Shown here piece by piece: positions 1 to 9,344 of a DNA stretch of 64,000 nt. This DNA comes from Phycisphaerae bacterium (GTDB taxonomy: Bacteria > Planctomycetota > Phycisphaerae > UBA1845): contig JAJDDQ010000067.1 of assembly GCA_029260215.1 (NCBI GenBank), forward strand, positions 1 through 64,000, written 5' to 3'. Position numbers and translations under genes: made by a program. Position 1 is the first letter of the stretch. Every line of letters starts with the position of its first letter. The notes under the pieces were generated by a model. It searched no databases, was not told the origin of the DNA, and saw only the letters and a list, made by a program, of their open reading frames with translations.

Positions 1-2
1 AG

Positions 3-128
3 ATGGAACGTATGAAAAACTTCGCCCTGCTGATCGATTTTACCGCGCATCGTGAATCCTCCTTGAGTCAACACGATGCATTGTACGGATTGTTAAGTTT
101 GGCGATATCCCAAAAGGGAGTTATTTAG
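3..128 (+). CDS. possible 3' end of a gene entering from the left
   Basis: The frame is open from the window edge to a TAG at 126-128, giving at most 41 residues. An ATG lies at 3 but no ribosome binding site can be judged. It may be the tail of a gene outside the window or a chance frame. I do not recognise it. The following stretch, 129-256, shows nothing else. Confidence 0.2.
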   Translation: MERMKNFALLIDFTAHRESSLSQHDALYGLLSLAISQKGVI

Positions 129-270
129 CGACCTGCTAGGACGCGACGACACCCAGCTAGCGTATCGGCGAATTGATCTATGCGATCCAATTATCGGATA
201 TGCGATTGGTGCAGATACGCCATATTGTAGGCTTGTGGGTGAACCTGTCCGACACGAAAGGAGGCGGTGT

Positions 271-657
271 GTGAAGCGTCCGAAAATACTTGTAGCAGAT
301 GACGATTGTCACATTCGATCGGCCCTGAAGACGAGATTGGATGCTTGGGGATACCGAATTGTCGAGGCTCACGACGGCCTTGGAGTAATCGCCCTTGCGT
401 CGCGCGAGAATGTGGCTGCCATGATTCTCGACCACGAAATGCCGAACGGCAACGGGCGAACCGTCGTGAATATGATCCGAAAGGAATGCGACGCGCCCAT
501 AATCTTCCTGTCAGGCCACGACCGCGAATCGTTTGGCCGAATCACGTTCGCGCTTCCGGACATCTACTACATGCGCAAACCTCTCGATGCCGCTCATCTC
601 CAAAATTTGCTATTTGACTTGCTCGGAACAATCGAAATCGAACGCGCCTGTGCCTGA
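271..657 (+). CDS. single-domain response regulator (CheY-like receiver)
   Basis: A stand-alone receiver domain of 128 residues with no output domain. The acidic pocket is D10-D12, the likely phospho-acceptor is D54 in ILDHEMP, the conserved Ser/Thr is S81 in FLSG, and the conserved lysine is K103 in MRKPLD. The start is GTG at 271, preceded at six bases by AAAGGAGG (257-264). A longer frame opens at 235 but lacks such a site. The product probably relays phosphate from an unlinked histidine kinase to a partner protein, since it has no DNA-binding or enzymatic module. The next gene, 35 bases downstream, is another single receiver, so the two likely form an operon. The partner kinase is not in the window. 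Confidence 0.85.
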   Translation: MKRPKILVADDDCHIRSALKTRLDAWGYRIVEAHDGLGVIALASRENVAAMILDHEMPNGNGRTVVNMIRKECDAPIIFLSGHDRESFGRITFALPDIYYMRKPLDAAHLQNLLFDLLGTIEIERACA

Positions 658-692
658 GTCCCGGCGTGAGATTAGATGGGAAGACAGCGTCA

Positions 693-1082
693 ATGCCCAG
701 GATACTCGTAGTGGACGATGATCAGGACTTAACCAATGCTCTGTCGCTGCGCCTCCGAGCCGCCGGATTCGAGACGTTTACCGCCGACTGTTCTGACGAG
801 GCGTCAAGAATCGCGCTCCGCGAACGTCCGAACGTGATCATCCTGGATGTGGACATGCCGGCCTGTCCCGGATTGGAATTCCAAGAGTGCCTGAAATTCG
901 CCGAGCGAGGTCGCAACATTCCCATAGTTTTCCTCAGCGGCCAGGACAGCCAGGCCAACAGGCTGACAGCCTTTCAACAAGGCGCGTCGGCCTTCATCAC
1001 CAAGCCCTTCGAATGGACATCGCTCCTCAGCACCCTCCGATCCGTCATCGCGGGCGGTTGCAAGACCGATGCGCGCCAGTGA
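693..1082 (+). CDS. single-domain response regulator (CheY-like receiver)
   Basis: A 129-residue receiver domain starting MPRILVVDDD. Acidic residues are D8-D10, the phospho-acceptor is D52 in ILDVDMP, the Thr/Ser position is S82 in FLSG, and the lysine is K104 in ITKPF. All canonical residues are present, so it should be phosphorylatable. The ATG at 693 matches the usual start of the fold; a GTG at 666 in the same frame would add nine residues but has no clear ribosome binding site. It follows the receiver gene at 271-657 closely. The FLSGxD segment is shared by both, which suggests a tandem duplication. No output domain is present. Confidence 0.85.
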   Translation: MPRILVVDDDQDLTNALSLRLRAAGFETFTADCSDEASRIALRERPNVIILDVDMPACPGLEFQECLKFAERGRNIPIVFLSGQDSQANRLTAFQQGASAFITKPFEWTSLLSTLRSVIAGGCKTDARQ

Positions 1083-1256
1083 TCCGCGCTGCCCTTTCTT
1101 ACGCCCAAGTCCACGCTCACTGACCTGTCGCCGTTTCAAATATCAGAGGCCATGAGAGTCGGTGTATGGGTCTCCGTTGGGCGTGTGATCACGAACGAAG
1201 AATCTGATCGAACAGAATCAACCGCAAGAACAAGTACTTGCGGGCCGAGAATTGAA

Positions 1257-1330
1257 TCGGGGCGACAGGATTCGAACCTGCGACTTCCTGCTCCCAAAGC
1301 AGGCGCGCTACCAAGCTGCGCCACGCCCCG
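1257..1330 (-). tRNA. tRNA-Pro (anticodon TGG)
   Basis: Read on the minus strand, the acceptor arm CGGGGCG (1330-1324) pairs perfectly with CGCCCCG (1264-1258), followed by discriminator A. The D-arm contains GCAGCTTGGTAGCGC, the anticodon stem is CCTGC/GCAGG with loop TTTGGGA (anticodon TGG, proline), and the T-arm has GGTTCGAATCC. The 3' CCA is not encoded, so it must be added by nucleotidyltransferase. A TACAAT box at 1353-1348, 17 bases before the mature 5' end, is a plausible -10 element, but its -35 is weak. The stretch 1083-1256 holds no gene that I can support. Confidence 0.95.
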
Positions 1331-1405
1331 TGGCCTCGGACCATCGTATTGTAGGCAGCCGGAATTGCAACAAGCGCGGTTAAGAGTTGAAACTCAATAG
1401 CAAGC

Positions 1406-1431
1406 GAGCCGCGAACTTCAGTTCGCGCGGA
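1406..1431 (+). repeat. family A dispersed hairpin, copy A1
   Basis: Arms GCGAACT and AGTTCGC around a TC centre, with flanks GAGCC and GCGGA. It is one of nine copies in the window. This one uses the A-T version of the variable base pair. It lies between the tRNA gene and the end of the FG-GAP gene. Confidence 0.85.
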
Positions 1432-1480
1432 TTCTCAAGTAGCCACAACCGCAAACCGCCACGCGTGCGCTGAATTCGAC

Positions 1481-1516
1481 GGGTGGCATGCCCGCATTGA
1501 TGGCGGGCATGTTGCG
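1481..1516 (+). repeat. family E dispersed hairpin, copy E1
   Basis: Arms CATGCCCGC and GCGGGCATG (9 bp, perfect) around ATTGATG, preceded by GGGTGG and followed by TTGCG. The same flanks and arms recur at 31780-31815 with a different loop. It may double as a terminator-like structure after the minus-strand FG-GAP gene, but there is no T-run. Confidence 0.8.
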
Positions 1517-1609
1517 TCAACAATGCATTCATAACTGCGCTGCGCCCAGCCATGCCGCCCGACTCATCAATTGAGGCGTGTCGGAACGCCAGACGATGAG
1601 ACTGGCCCG

Positions 1610-4600
1610 TTAATTGAAACCATAGATGAGATACGATTCACCCGCATCGGTTCTGCCGTTGGGGTCTGCCAGAATCGCCCCCATGAGCAGATCAGCCCGA
1701 CCGTCGCCGTCAACGTCCCCAGCCGAACCAACACCGAACGACCGCTTGTCGCGTTTGGTCTCGCGTCCGCCACCGAGCGCGTCGCGTTCCTGCCGGCCGA
1801 CAAAGACAACCCCGCGAAAATCGCTCGTGCCCAGCTCGGAAATATCGACTGTGCGATCAGCCCGATCCGCGACAATGTCAGCCAGATTGTTGGAATCGGG
1901 TGTGGCACCGAAAATCAGATAAACCTCACCCGCATCCGTCAGAAGATCATCAGCAGCTCCCGCAATGTCGTCCGCGGCACCGTCGCCGAAAGGACTTTCG
2001 GGGTCGAGAATATTCACCACATCGATGCCCGCTGTATCAAGCACGCCGTCGTCGTCGGAATCGAACATGGGCGACGCACCGGGTGCCGCGACGAGAAAAT
2101 CATTCACCGAATCGCCATTGAAATCGCCAACGACTGCCACATTGAATCCGAATTGATCGCCGGCTGCGCGACCTGCGATGCGCACCGCCCGCGGATTTCC
2201 GTCCGCATCGTTGGCCGTCAACAGATCGGTCAGCGAGATACCGCCGAACGGCGAAATAAACTCGTCAGTCGCGAAGATCACGATGACTTCACCGATACCG
2301 CCGTTCGCGTTCGGATTGCCGATGATAATGTCGTCGAAACCATCGCCGTTCAGGTCTACCGTGCGATTGCTCAACGAACCGTCCGTGTTGATGACGTTCA
2401 ATGGACTTGCAAGAACCTCACCGAATCGCTCATCAGCGCCGGACCGACCATTAACGCGCAGGCCAGCCAACCGCTCAGGATCCAGGGGATCCAGTGACGT
2501 CTTGCCCAGAATGTAGTCGCCCTCAACGTTGAAATCGCGACGGTACGAGATATACACCACACCATCGTCCGTCGATTCCGTCGGCGCGCCAATGATGAAG
2601 TCTTCGCGATCGTCAAGGTTGAAATCCGGCGCTCCCTGAACGAATTCAATCTGTTGATTAAGCTCACCCATTACGCGGAACGCGGGGTCCAGCAATTGCG
2701 ACCGCCCGCATTGGGTGGGCACGTCTATGCCCGTCGCGTTGACCTGCCCCATCTGGTACTGGTAAGGAGTCGGCGGATTACCGTCCAAGGTCGCCGGCCA
2801 AAGGTTGTTCAAATTGAACAGGTAGACCAGCCCGTTGCCGCCAAGGTCCGCTGCTTCCGCGCCACTGACCTCACCAAGAACGGGTGTGCGATTCGGTGCG
2901 CTGATCAGGAGGAATTGCCCGCTCACCGCGATCGCCGAACCATATTTGTCCGCCGTTGTGTCTTCCATGCCCACCGTTCCGATCGACCCGCCGATGATGC
3001 GTGCCCCGAACGGCTCCAAGGGCATGTTGTCCATCACCGCATAGAAATCGCTGCCCGTCAATGCGCTCGCGTCGTTCTCGATTGGTGCAATCCCATTCGT
3101 CGGAACCGTAATATCGGCAGAAGCGATGTCGCCACCAATACTCATCGCAGCGATACAATCTCGCAGCTCGAACGGAATCAGTGACGCGTGATCATTGTTG
3201 CCCGTCGCACTGTTGTTGGCCGGGTTGAACATCGGATCGTTCGTATCGAACTGCATATCCCGAGCGTCGAAACACGTGCAGTCAGCGCCCGTACCCGCGT
3301 TCTGCGGAGCAGTCGGCTCTGAAAACGGAAAACACTGCGATGCGACGCCCCCCGACAAATCGCGGTTGAATCCGATCCCCGGAGGACGATACGTCTCCGG
3401 ACACCCGTCGCCCTCACCGGCCAGCTGAGCGCGAACACAACGCCGAGATTCAACATTACCGGCGCCGTCCTGCTCGATTTCAAGATCCCACAAATCGACC
3501 CAGTGGCCGGAGCAATCCGGGAACGTATTCGTGAAATTCTGCCCAACCAGGTCAAGGTAAATAACCGGCTGAAGCTCCAACGGTGCATCCGGGTCCGACG
3601 CAAACTCCGCTGGCGGACTCGAAAGCTTCGTATTCGTGCTGCCCACAAACACCACGCCGCCACGCTGGAACTGTCGCTCCTGCTCCAAAGTCGCAGACGA
3701 GAATGGGTCATCGTCCACAATCAACGTCTTCGAATGACCGCGCGAATCGATGAACGGAAATCCAAACGCCAACTCTGGAAGACTGTCGCCATCCTGATCC
3801 GGAACCAGTTGCACCGAACTCAAACCGTCGGTCGATGTCGCCGCACTCGCCCGAGTCCGCGGCCCGGGAAACGAAACACCGTTCAGCTCCGCAAGCGCCA
3901 CCTTGTTCAGATTCTGCGTCTCGTTTTGCCGCGCCCCCCCGAAGATCAAATAGGCTTCGCCAATGCCCACGCCGCTCGGGTTCTGGAAGAACGGCTTCCC
4001 AAATCGAGATCCGAGGATGAAATCGTCGCGCCCGTCGCTATTGATGTCGCCGGCAGTACCGACGAATGTCCCATTATTGTCCTGAAAATTCACACCCTGA
4101 TAAATTTCACCCGACCTCGGCGAATCAACCCCCTGCCCAATCTGCCCCAGCCAGAACTGCGGCGCAGTCAGTGAGACGCGAATGGTTCCTGGCGCGGATT
4201 CCAAAACAGTGTCCGTCTGCAATGGATCCGTAATGGCCAATTCAACAAGAATTACATAAAGGCCACGCTCATTGGTCGTGGTCCATGTCGCACTCGATAC
4301 GTTCGTGTCGGCATTATTGAGAATCGCAACCTCGGTCCCCGGAACGCCCATAGGCTGGTCCACCGAAACGAACTGACGCGCGAACACATCGACATTGCCC
4401 CGACCAGGCGGCACGTCCGTCGTCCACTGAATGCTCACCGTGTCACCCTGCGCGATACGCATACTCTGCCCCGGTGCCGAGACCGTCAGAGACGTGTCCT
4501 CAACCTGTACCACATTGATCTGAACGCGCCCCGGAACGGGAACCTCAACCACGGGGTTCCGGCCATCGGAAATGTTCGCACCGATCGCATACAAGCCGCT

Positions 4601-5653
4601 GGTCAAGCCAGCCGTGCTGAACGGAACAGATGCAACCGTGCGATCCGTAATCGTCGCGATTGTCGTGCTCTGCCCCCCAAATACGCTGAATATCGTAACC
4701 ACATAATCATCACCCTCGAACGTCTCACCATTGAAATCGATCGTGACCGTCTCCCCACCGAACGCGGTCTGCGACGGCGTCAGGAGATCGATCGTCGGAG
4801 GCAAAGCCGCTCCGGGCGGCCGCGCGACGGTGACCGTCGGGAGACTGTACGCGGAGCGAATGGTTTCGGCTCTGCCCGCCGCCACGGTGGCCGCAATCGT
4901 CAAACCAATATCGGTCGCGGACAGCCCGAGGCGATAGGTTCCGAACTCAACGTTACGCGTTTCCCACATCACGTTGACTTCATTGCCCTGGCCTTCCGTG
5001 ATGCGCGTACCGAGCAGTTGCCCGCTGACATCGACGCCCTGTTCGAGCTGCGGCGCGTCGGGATCCTGGAAGAACAGTCGCCAGTCAGCCATGTTCTGCG
5101 GATCACCCACGTCAGCCAGAATCGCAACCCGCACACCTTGCTCCACCACAAGGTCGTCGGACGGCGACAGGAACAGAGGCGAGGGCGGTCCCTGGATTTC
5201 CATCGTTCCGCGACTGGTGAACGTGGCATCGTCGGCCCGAACACCAATCTGATAAAACCCCGGACGAAGCTCTGCCGTATCGATTACGAAAGACTGATCC
5301 CGGCCCGCCACCAGATTCGTGGCAATGATCTGCTCAGGGCCAATCGCCGTTCCACCGGCGTCAGCCGGACCGTTCAGCAACTGGAGATACCCCACCACGG
5401 TTTCCGCATCGGATGGCACTGAATAAAGCACGGTCAAAACGATCTCGTCCGAAAACGAGAGGTTGGCCATGAAATTCAGGACGCCGAACGTTGGCGTTCC
5501 GCCCGAATTGTCGTTGACGTTGTCATTGCGATTGTTGTTGCCCATGATCGGGTCGCCCGTGCCCGGGCAGCCCGCGAGGGTCACCAACATCAGCCCAAAA
5601 ACTGCCGCAACAACGGCCAACGAATCCGCCGCACGTCGTTTGAATCGATTCAT
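1610..5653 (-). CDS. large FG-GAP repeat lipoprotein
   Basis: A predicted surface lipoprotein of 1347 residues. A signal segment ends in LVTLAGC (Cys about residue 29), a lipobox that predicts lipid anchoring. The first third looks like a chain of beta-sandwich, Ig-like modules. From about residue 530 onward come FG-GAP (integrin alpha-like) repeats, recognisable by calcium loops such as GDINSDGRDDF, PDFNLDDREDF, DLNGDGFDDI, GDFNGDSVNDF and GDVDGDGRADL, each followed by GAP-like turns. Such repeats form a beta-propeller used in adhesion or ligand binding. The ATG at 5653 has AGGAG eight bases upstream; the longest frame starts at 5680. It stands alone on the minus strand. A role in cell-surface interaction is inferred only. 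Confidence 0.85.
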   Translation of the reverse strand: MNRFKRRAADSLAVVAAVFGLMLVTLAGCPGTGDPIMGNNNRNDNVNDNSGGTPTFGVLNFMANLSFSDEIVLTVLYSVPSDAETVVGYLQLLNGPADAGGTAIGPEQIIATNLVAGRDQSFVIDTAELRPGFYQIGVRADDATFTSRGTMEIQGPPSPLFLSPSDDLVVEQGVRVAILADVGDPQNMADWRLFFQDPDAPQLEQGVDVSGQLLGTRITEGQGNEVNVMWETRNVEFGTYRLGLSATDIGLTIAATVAAGRAETIRSAYSLPTVTVARPPGAALPPTIDLLTPSQTAFGGETVTIDFNGETFEGDDYVVTIFSVFGGQSTTIATITDRTVASVPFSTAGLTSGLYAIGANISDGRNPVVEVPVPGRVQINVVQVEDTSLTVSAPGQSMRIAQGDTVSIQWTTDVPPGRGNVDVFARQFVSVDQPMGVPGTEVAILNNADTNVSSATWTTTNERGLYVILVELAITDPLQTDTVLESAPGTIRVSLTAPQFWLGQIGQGVDSPRSGEIYQGVNFQDNNGTFVGTAGDINSDGRDDFILGSRFGKPFFQNPSGVGIGEAYLIFGGARQNETQNLNKVALAELNGVSFPGPRTRASAATSTDGLSSVQLVPDQDGDSLPELAFGFPFIDSRGHSKTLIVDDDPFSSATLEQERQFQRGGVVFVGSTNTKLSSPPAEFASDPDAPLELQPVIYLDLVGQNFTNTFPDCSGHWVDLWDLEIEQDGAGNVESRRCVRAQLAGEGDGCPETYRPPGIGFNRDLSGGVASQCFPFSEPTAPQNAGTGADCTCFDARDMQFDTNDPMFNPANNSATGNNDHASLIPFELRDCIAAMSIGGDIASADITVPTNGIAPIENDASALTGSDFYAVMDNMPLEPFGARIIGGSIGTVGMEDTTADKYGSAIAVSGQFLLISAPNRTPVLGEVSGAEAADLGGNGLVYLFNLNNLWPATLDGNPPTPYQYQMGQVNATGIDVPTQCGRSQLLDPAFRVMGELNQQIEFVQGAPDFNLDDREDFIIGAPTESTDDGVVYISYRRDFNVEGDYILGKTSLDPLDPERLAGLRVNGRSGADERFGEVLASPLNVINTDGSLSNRTVDLNGDGFDDIIIGNPNANGGIGEVIVIFATDEFISPFGGISLTDLLTANDADGNPRAVRIAGRAAGDQFGFNVAVVGDFNGDSVNDFLVAAPGASPMFDSDDDGVLDTAGIDVVNILDPESPFGDGAADDIAGAADDLLTDAGEVYLIFGATPDSNNLADIVADRADRTVDISELGTSDFRGVVFVGRQERDALGGGRETKRDKRSFGVGSAGDVDGDGRADLLMGAILADPNGRTDAGESYLIYGFN

Positions 5654-5910
5654 CAAGAAAACTCCTGCCCGCATTCGCACCCGAAACGGAACATGACCTC
5701 AGATTCCGCAGCCGACAACCCCGGCTCACGCGCCACGATCATGGCCAGCCGCCCAAGCATTTAGGCGTCCGCCAAGGTTCCTGTCAACGCGGAATTCACA
5801 CAAACTACTTAGAACAATATGGTTACGAGAAAATCAGCACCCCGCAACCCGTCGTTCCCAATTCTCGCGGGAACGACCTCCAATGCACTGTCACAACTCA
5901 ATTGACGGGT

Positions 5911-5993
5911 GGGTGCCCCACGGCTTTAGCCGTGGGGAAGTCGAATCCGGAGAACTATTCGCCTCCCCCACCTCTGAAGAGGTGGGGGACCCA
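5911..5993 (+). repeat. family C hairpin pair in inverted orientation, copy C1
   Basis: Two hairpins head to head. The first is CCCCACGGC-TTTA-GCCGTGGGG (9 bp) followed by AAGTCGAAT. The second, on the other strand, has arms CCCCCACCTC and GAGGTGGGGG around TTCA. The pair resembles a BIME made of two REPs. The preceding TGTCACAACTCAATTGAC (about 5890-5907) is found again near 62065, so the repeat unit is longer than the hairpins. The rest of the gap 5654-6089 holds no gene. Confidence 0.85.
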
Positions 5994-6089
5994 TCCGTTG
6001 TTTTGGGCCTGACAAAGCACCAGTCTATCTTACGTCTCCGTTTCCACCGATTTCTGACACGGAAAACGGAAAAAATAAAAATTTCGTGA

Positions 6090-7511
6090 TTATTCTAACA
6101 AGAATCGGGCTTCACGCTCGATGCGCATCCCCGCAACCTGCTTTTGACTCAACGATCCGGCGTCCAGAGCGTAGCCTGGGCTGATTTCAATCTCGCAATC
6201 CGGCTCGCCGTCAGGCCGACGCGGAACGCCGACCCCGCACCGCTCCAACCAAGCCGCCGCCCGCCGGACCATGTCTCGCTTCGCGGTGGCGATACTGTCC
6301 ACGCCCTCCGCATTTTTGACCGGGCTGAACCGCTCGCGACGCTCCGTGTACAGGAGCATGGGCTTTTGCGCCAGCGGCAAAGCATCGAACACGAACATCT
6401 CCGCCTTCAGCGCGTTCGGTTTCCTTGGCCGCAGCTTGCGACCTGTCTTGAGATCGACACACGCGACCGCTTTCTTAGCCCCGTGGAACGGCAGCGAAAA
6501 CCCCGCCCCGCCGCGCAGAATCCGTTCGATGAACGAGCGATCGAACATGTGGATGGCGATGTTGGCCTGATCAAACTTTCGCGTTCCGTCGGAAGCACGC
6601 AAACGCGCGACCTCGGGAGAGATGGCTGTATATTCCACGACGCGAAGCGTGCCGTCCACCGTAACGAACAAGCCGACCTTTTCATCGTCCGACGCTTTGC
6701 CCACCGTCAGGCTGGACATCTCGGATCGCTCCAAAGCGTGCAGGCCGACAAAGAGCGGATCGACCGGCAAAACAAGAGGATTATCCACCTGGAAATAGCT
6801 GACATAGTCCACGCCGCGGTCGGCCAGGTCCTGCAACATGCCGGTTTCTGCGAGCGCGGTCAGACTGCCGCCGTGGCCGTTGGGCGACAATGCCACGCGG
6901 TGTTGCTCAGCCAGCAGAATCTTCCCCGCTTCGTCGGTCACGGGCATCATGCCCTGCTGGAAGAAACGAACACTCTCCGGCTTCAATCCGAAGTAGCTGT
7001 GCTCCTCGAAATAGGACCGGGTGTCGTTGTGATTGGCCGACGACGTCATGATGTACCAGGGGACCGTACCGCCAAAGCGATCGTTGACCGCGCGGATGCT
7101 TTCGGCGAACAGTTGGAACAGGCTTTTGCCCGAAATCGGGGCGATCGCAAAGACGCCTTTTGGCGCATCGATTCCCAATCGCGTAGCCTGCCCCCCCGCC
7201 ACCGTCATCGCCGCCACACGATTGCCGCGCAACGACTGCTCGCCCAGCTCGCGCGCACGCGTGTAGGTGGCTTCAAAGTCAACTGAGGGGCTAGCCGGGA
7301 AGGCGTTGGGCGTCTCAAAGGTCTCCGGATCGAACGCATCTTCGGTTTTTCCAAACGCAGGCCAAACGCGGGCGAACAGCGCGAAGTCGATCCTGCCGAT
7401 GTCCGCTGCCAGCTCAGCCCGTTGGCCTTCGTCCAGTTTGTCCCAGAATGTCAGCAGGTGCTCCTGCCCGTATTTCGAGAGCAGGTCGCTCAACCTGGAT
7501 TTATCTGTCAT
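6090..7511 (-). CDS. UDP-N-acetylglucosamine pyrophosphorylase-like nucleotidyltransferase (UDPGP family)
   Basis: A 473-residue protein of the eukaryote-type UDPGP/UAP family, which makes UDP-sugars from UTP and a sugar 1-phosphate in the cytoplasm. Diagnostic motifs are AGGQATRLG (about 105-113) with APKG (116-119) for nucleotide binding, NGHGG (211-215), matching the GNGG loop of UAP1, and QVDNPL (241-246), matching VDN. These favour N-acetylhexosamine 1-phosphate over glucose 1-phosphate as substrate, but substrate choice cannot be settled by eye. The ATG at 7511 is chosen; the frame could extend to 7592 with no better site. It is transcribed divergently from the DUF362 gene, so 7512-7604 must hold both promoters. 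Confidence 0.8.
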   Translation of the reverse strand: MTDKSRLSDLLSKYGQEHLLTFWDKLDEGQRAELAADIGRIDFALFARVWPAFGKTEDAFDPETFETPNAFPASPSVDFEATYTRARELGEQSLRGNRVAAMTVAGGQATRLGIDAPKGVFAIAPISGKSLFQLFAESIRAVNDRFGGTVPWYIMTSSANHNDTRSYFEEHSYFGLKPESVRFFQQGMMPVTDEAGKILLAEQHRVALSPNGHGGSLTALAETGMLQDLADRGVDYVSYFQVDNPLVLPVDPLFVGLHALERSEMSSLTVGKASDDEKVGLFVTVDGTLRVVEYTAISPEVARLRASDGTRKFDQANIAIHMFDRSFIERILRGGAGFSLPFHGAKKAVACVDLKTGRKLRPRKPNALKAEMFVFDALPLAQKPMLLYTERRERFSPVKNAEGVDSIATAKRDMVRRAAAWLERCGVGVPRRPDGEPDCEIEISPGYALDAGSLSQKQVAGMRIEREARFLLE

Positions 7512-7604
7512 GGGTTTCAGTTCCCGCTTTACACACGTTGAAAAGTCAACCCGTCTCCGCGTCGGGCCGATATATAGGACCACCGTCCTCATGGGTCAAC
7601 TTGC

Positions 7605-8564
7605 ATGCGCGACACACAACCTACCCGACGCGATTTTTTGCACGTAGCCGCAGGTTTGACCGCCGCCGGTGCGATCGCCCCGCTGGAGTCCGCAGGCCAG
7701 ACCCGCCCGCCTCAAATGAACCGCTCGACCGTCGTGCGCGTAGCCTCCGAACACGTCGTACGCGGCCGATACGTCCATGACAATATATGCAGGGAAATGC
7801 TGGACGCCGCCATGCGCCGGGTCGCGAAAACCGACTCGATTTCAGATGCGTGGAAAAAACTGCTCAAACCCGACGATGTCGTGGCGTTGAAATTCAACAG
7901 CTCCGCCGCCGCTGCGTTGGCCACCAACGGTGAATTCGGGGCAGCCGTGGTCGAATCGCTTCAGGAAGCGGGGTTCAAGCTGGAGCAAATCGTGGCCATC
8001 GAAGCGCCACAGGGGCTTTACGACTCATTCGACGTGCGGCGGCCGACCGCTGGCTGGAGCGAACGGGAGCACGATTTCGGCAGCGGTTCCGATCGCTTGG
8101 CCGCCGTTTTGGACGAAGTTACCGCCATCGTGAACATTCCGTTCCTGAAAACCCACAACATTGCGGGCGTGACCTGCTGCCTGAAAAATCTGTCGCACGC
8201 CTTGGTCAAGCACCCCGCTCGCTACCACGACAACCATTGCTCGCCGTACATTGCGGATATCGTTAATCTGCCCCCGATCCGGGACAAGCTGCGTCTGAAC
8301 CTGGTGAACGCCCTGCGCATCGTGTTCGACAAGGGGCCTGAGGCGTACCATGAAGCGATTTGGGACGCTGGCATCATCCTCGCCGGGACCGATCCCGTCG
8401 CGACAGATACAGTGGGACTGTCCATAATCAACATGCAACGCGAAATACTCGGTTTGGCCTCGATCAGCGAGGAAAGCGACGCGATCTACCTGGCAGCGGG
8501 CGAGCGAATCGGGCTTGGCGTGCGCGAGATGCGCCGCATCGATCAAATCAAAATGCGCCTGTAG
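7605..8564 (+). CDS. DUF362 domain protein with Tat signal
   Basis: A 319-residue protein beginning with TRRDFLHVAAGLTAAG, a twin-arginine signal followed by a hydrophobic stretch, so it is probably exported folded. The body matches the DUF362 pattern: an early KFN segment, FLKTHNIAGVTCCLKNLSHALV in the middle (KTH and two adjacent cysteines), and a late GTDPVATD. DUF362 proteins are often linked to iron-sulfur or cofactor chemistry, but the function is undefined. The Tat signal agrees with a cofactor-loaded cargo. The ATG at 7605 overlaps the divergent promoter region of the pyrophosphorylase gene. No partner gene is adjacent. Confidence 0.8.
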   Translation: MRDTQPTRRDFLHVAAGLTAAGAIAPLESAGQTRPPQMNRSTVVRVASEHVVRGRYVHDNICREMLDAAMRRVAKTDSISDAWKKLLKPDDVVALKFNSSAAAALATNGEFGAAVVESLQEAGFKLEQIVAIEAPQGLYDSFDVRRPTAGWSEREHDFGSGSDRLAAVLDEVTAIVNIPFLKTHNIAGVTCCLKNLSHALVKHPARYHDNHCSPYIADIVNLPPIRDKLRLNLVNALRIVFDKGPEAYHEAIWDAGIILAGTDPVATDTVGLSIINMQREILGLASISEESDAIYLAAGERIGLGVREMRRIDQIKMRL

Positions 8565-8682
8565 GCTGCGGCTGGCGACACCCCCTGTTAAGCTGGGCAA
8601 TCTGCGTCGTCGATCGGAGGTTTGGATTGAGGTAAACATGCGTGTTTCGCCTCAATTGAGCGTCAAATTGAGAATGATTTTA

Positions 8683-8711
8683 TTGACACCTTCTTACACA
8701 GCCGATACGAT
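8683..8711 (+). promoter_or_regulatory. near-consensus sigma-70 type promoter
   Basis: TTGACA at 8683-8688, a 17-base spacer, and TACGAT at 8706-8711. It lies in a 780-base gene-free stretch and points toward the pseudopilin gene, 630 bases away. Transcription would begin near 8718. Confidence 0.6.
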
Positions 8712-8717
8712 TTGATA

Positions 8718-9088
8718 CGGATGGACTGGCGAGCGTTTGCCGCGCGCGCGGGCTTATTTTTGAACGCTATCATCCAATAAACGTTTTTTTTCCGCGCGAT
8801 TCGGTTTTTCGATTACGCATACCTATTTCGTCATTCCCGCTTTGTCCGTCCGTGGAGCGCATGCGCGCTCGTAGTTTCGTTGTCGCGCCATGACCGGCGG
8901 CGTTGGCCGGTTTGAGTTGCGTTGGAGGGGTCTCGTTTTCGTAGACTCCTGCGGCGGTTCCCGGTGCGGTGGAATGGACAGGTTTTTCTTCCATCAAGCT
9001 TGCGACAATCAGTCGGTTCATTAGTATGTCCAGCTTCCAGGGGACGGTCCTCTGGGGCTTGTCTGACGATTTTCGTCAGGAGTTTTTT
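8718..9088 (+). ncRNA. candidate non-coding RNA or long leader, about 370 nt
   Basis: The stretch runs from the predicted start of the promoter at 8683-8711 to the terminator at 9063-9088. It has no convincing reading frame. A long-range pairing AGCGTT (8733) with AACGCT (8763) encloses a GC-rich segment. I looked for tmRNA, RNase P and 6S RNA signatures and saw none. The alternative is a long 5' leader of the pseudopilin gene with an attenuator. The rest of the gap, 9089-9331, shows nothing. Confidence 0.35.
9063..9088 (+). terminator. intrinsic terminator
   Basis: Stem CTGACGA/TCGTCAG (7 bp) with a TTT loop, then GAG and six T. It would end a transcript begun at the 8683-8711 promoter before it reaches the pseudopilin gene at 9345. 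Confidence 0.55.
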
Positions 9089-9344
9089 GTTATCGGAGTG
9101 AGCAACGCCCGCGTTCGGCCTGCTGGTCGTGCAAGTGCGGGTGGCTGGCGTCTCGAAGAGCAATGGGTCGGATCCGGCGGCAAACAACCCACGTTCCAAT
9201 TTGATATGGGCGTGTGGTGAACGGATTCATAACTATTTGGTCGTCTCGTTTTCGCGTTCGCCGCGATGCGTTCCGTTTTTCGAGTCGATGGTCGCACTGC
9301 TCCGGTACGGAATTTGGTGTCCGCAGGACACAGGAGGTGTTCGC

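Noticed and set aside
1571-4174. Long plus-strand open frames opposite the FG-GAP gene
   Set aside because: They are mirror frames of a GC-rich coding region. The minus-strand frame has a signal peptide, lipobox and FG-GAP motifs.
7512-7592. N-terminal extension of the UDP-sugar pyrophosphorylase
   Set aside because: The added 27 residues do not match the family, and the stretch is needed as the promoter region for two divergent genes.
8770-9021. 83-residue minus-strand open frame in the pseudopilin upstream gap
   Set aside because: No ribosome binding site, low complexity, lies opposite the candidate transcript; not convincing as a gene.
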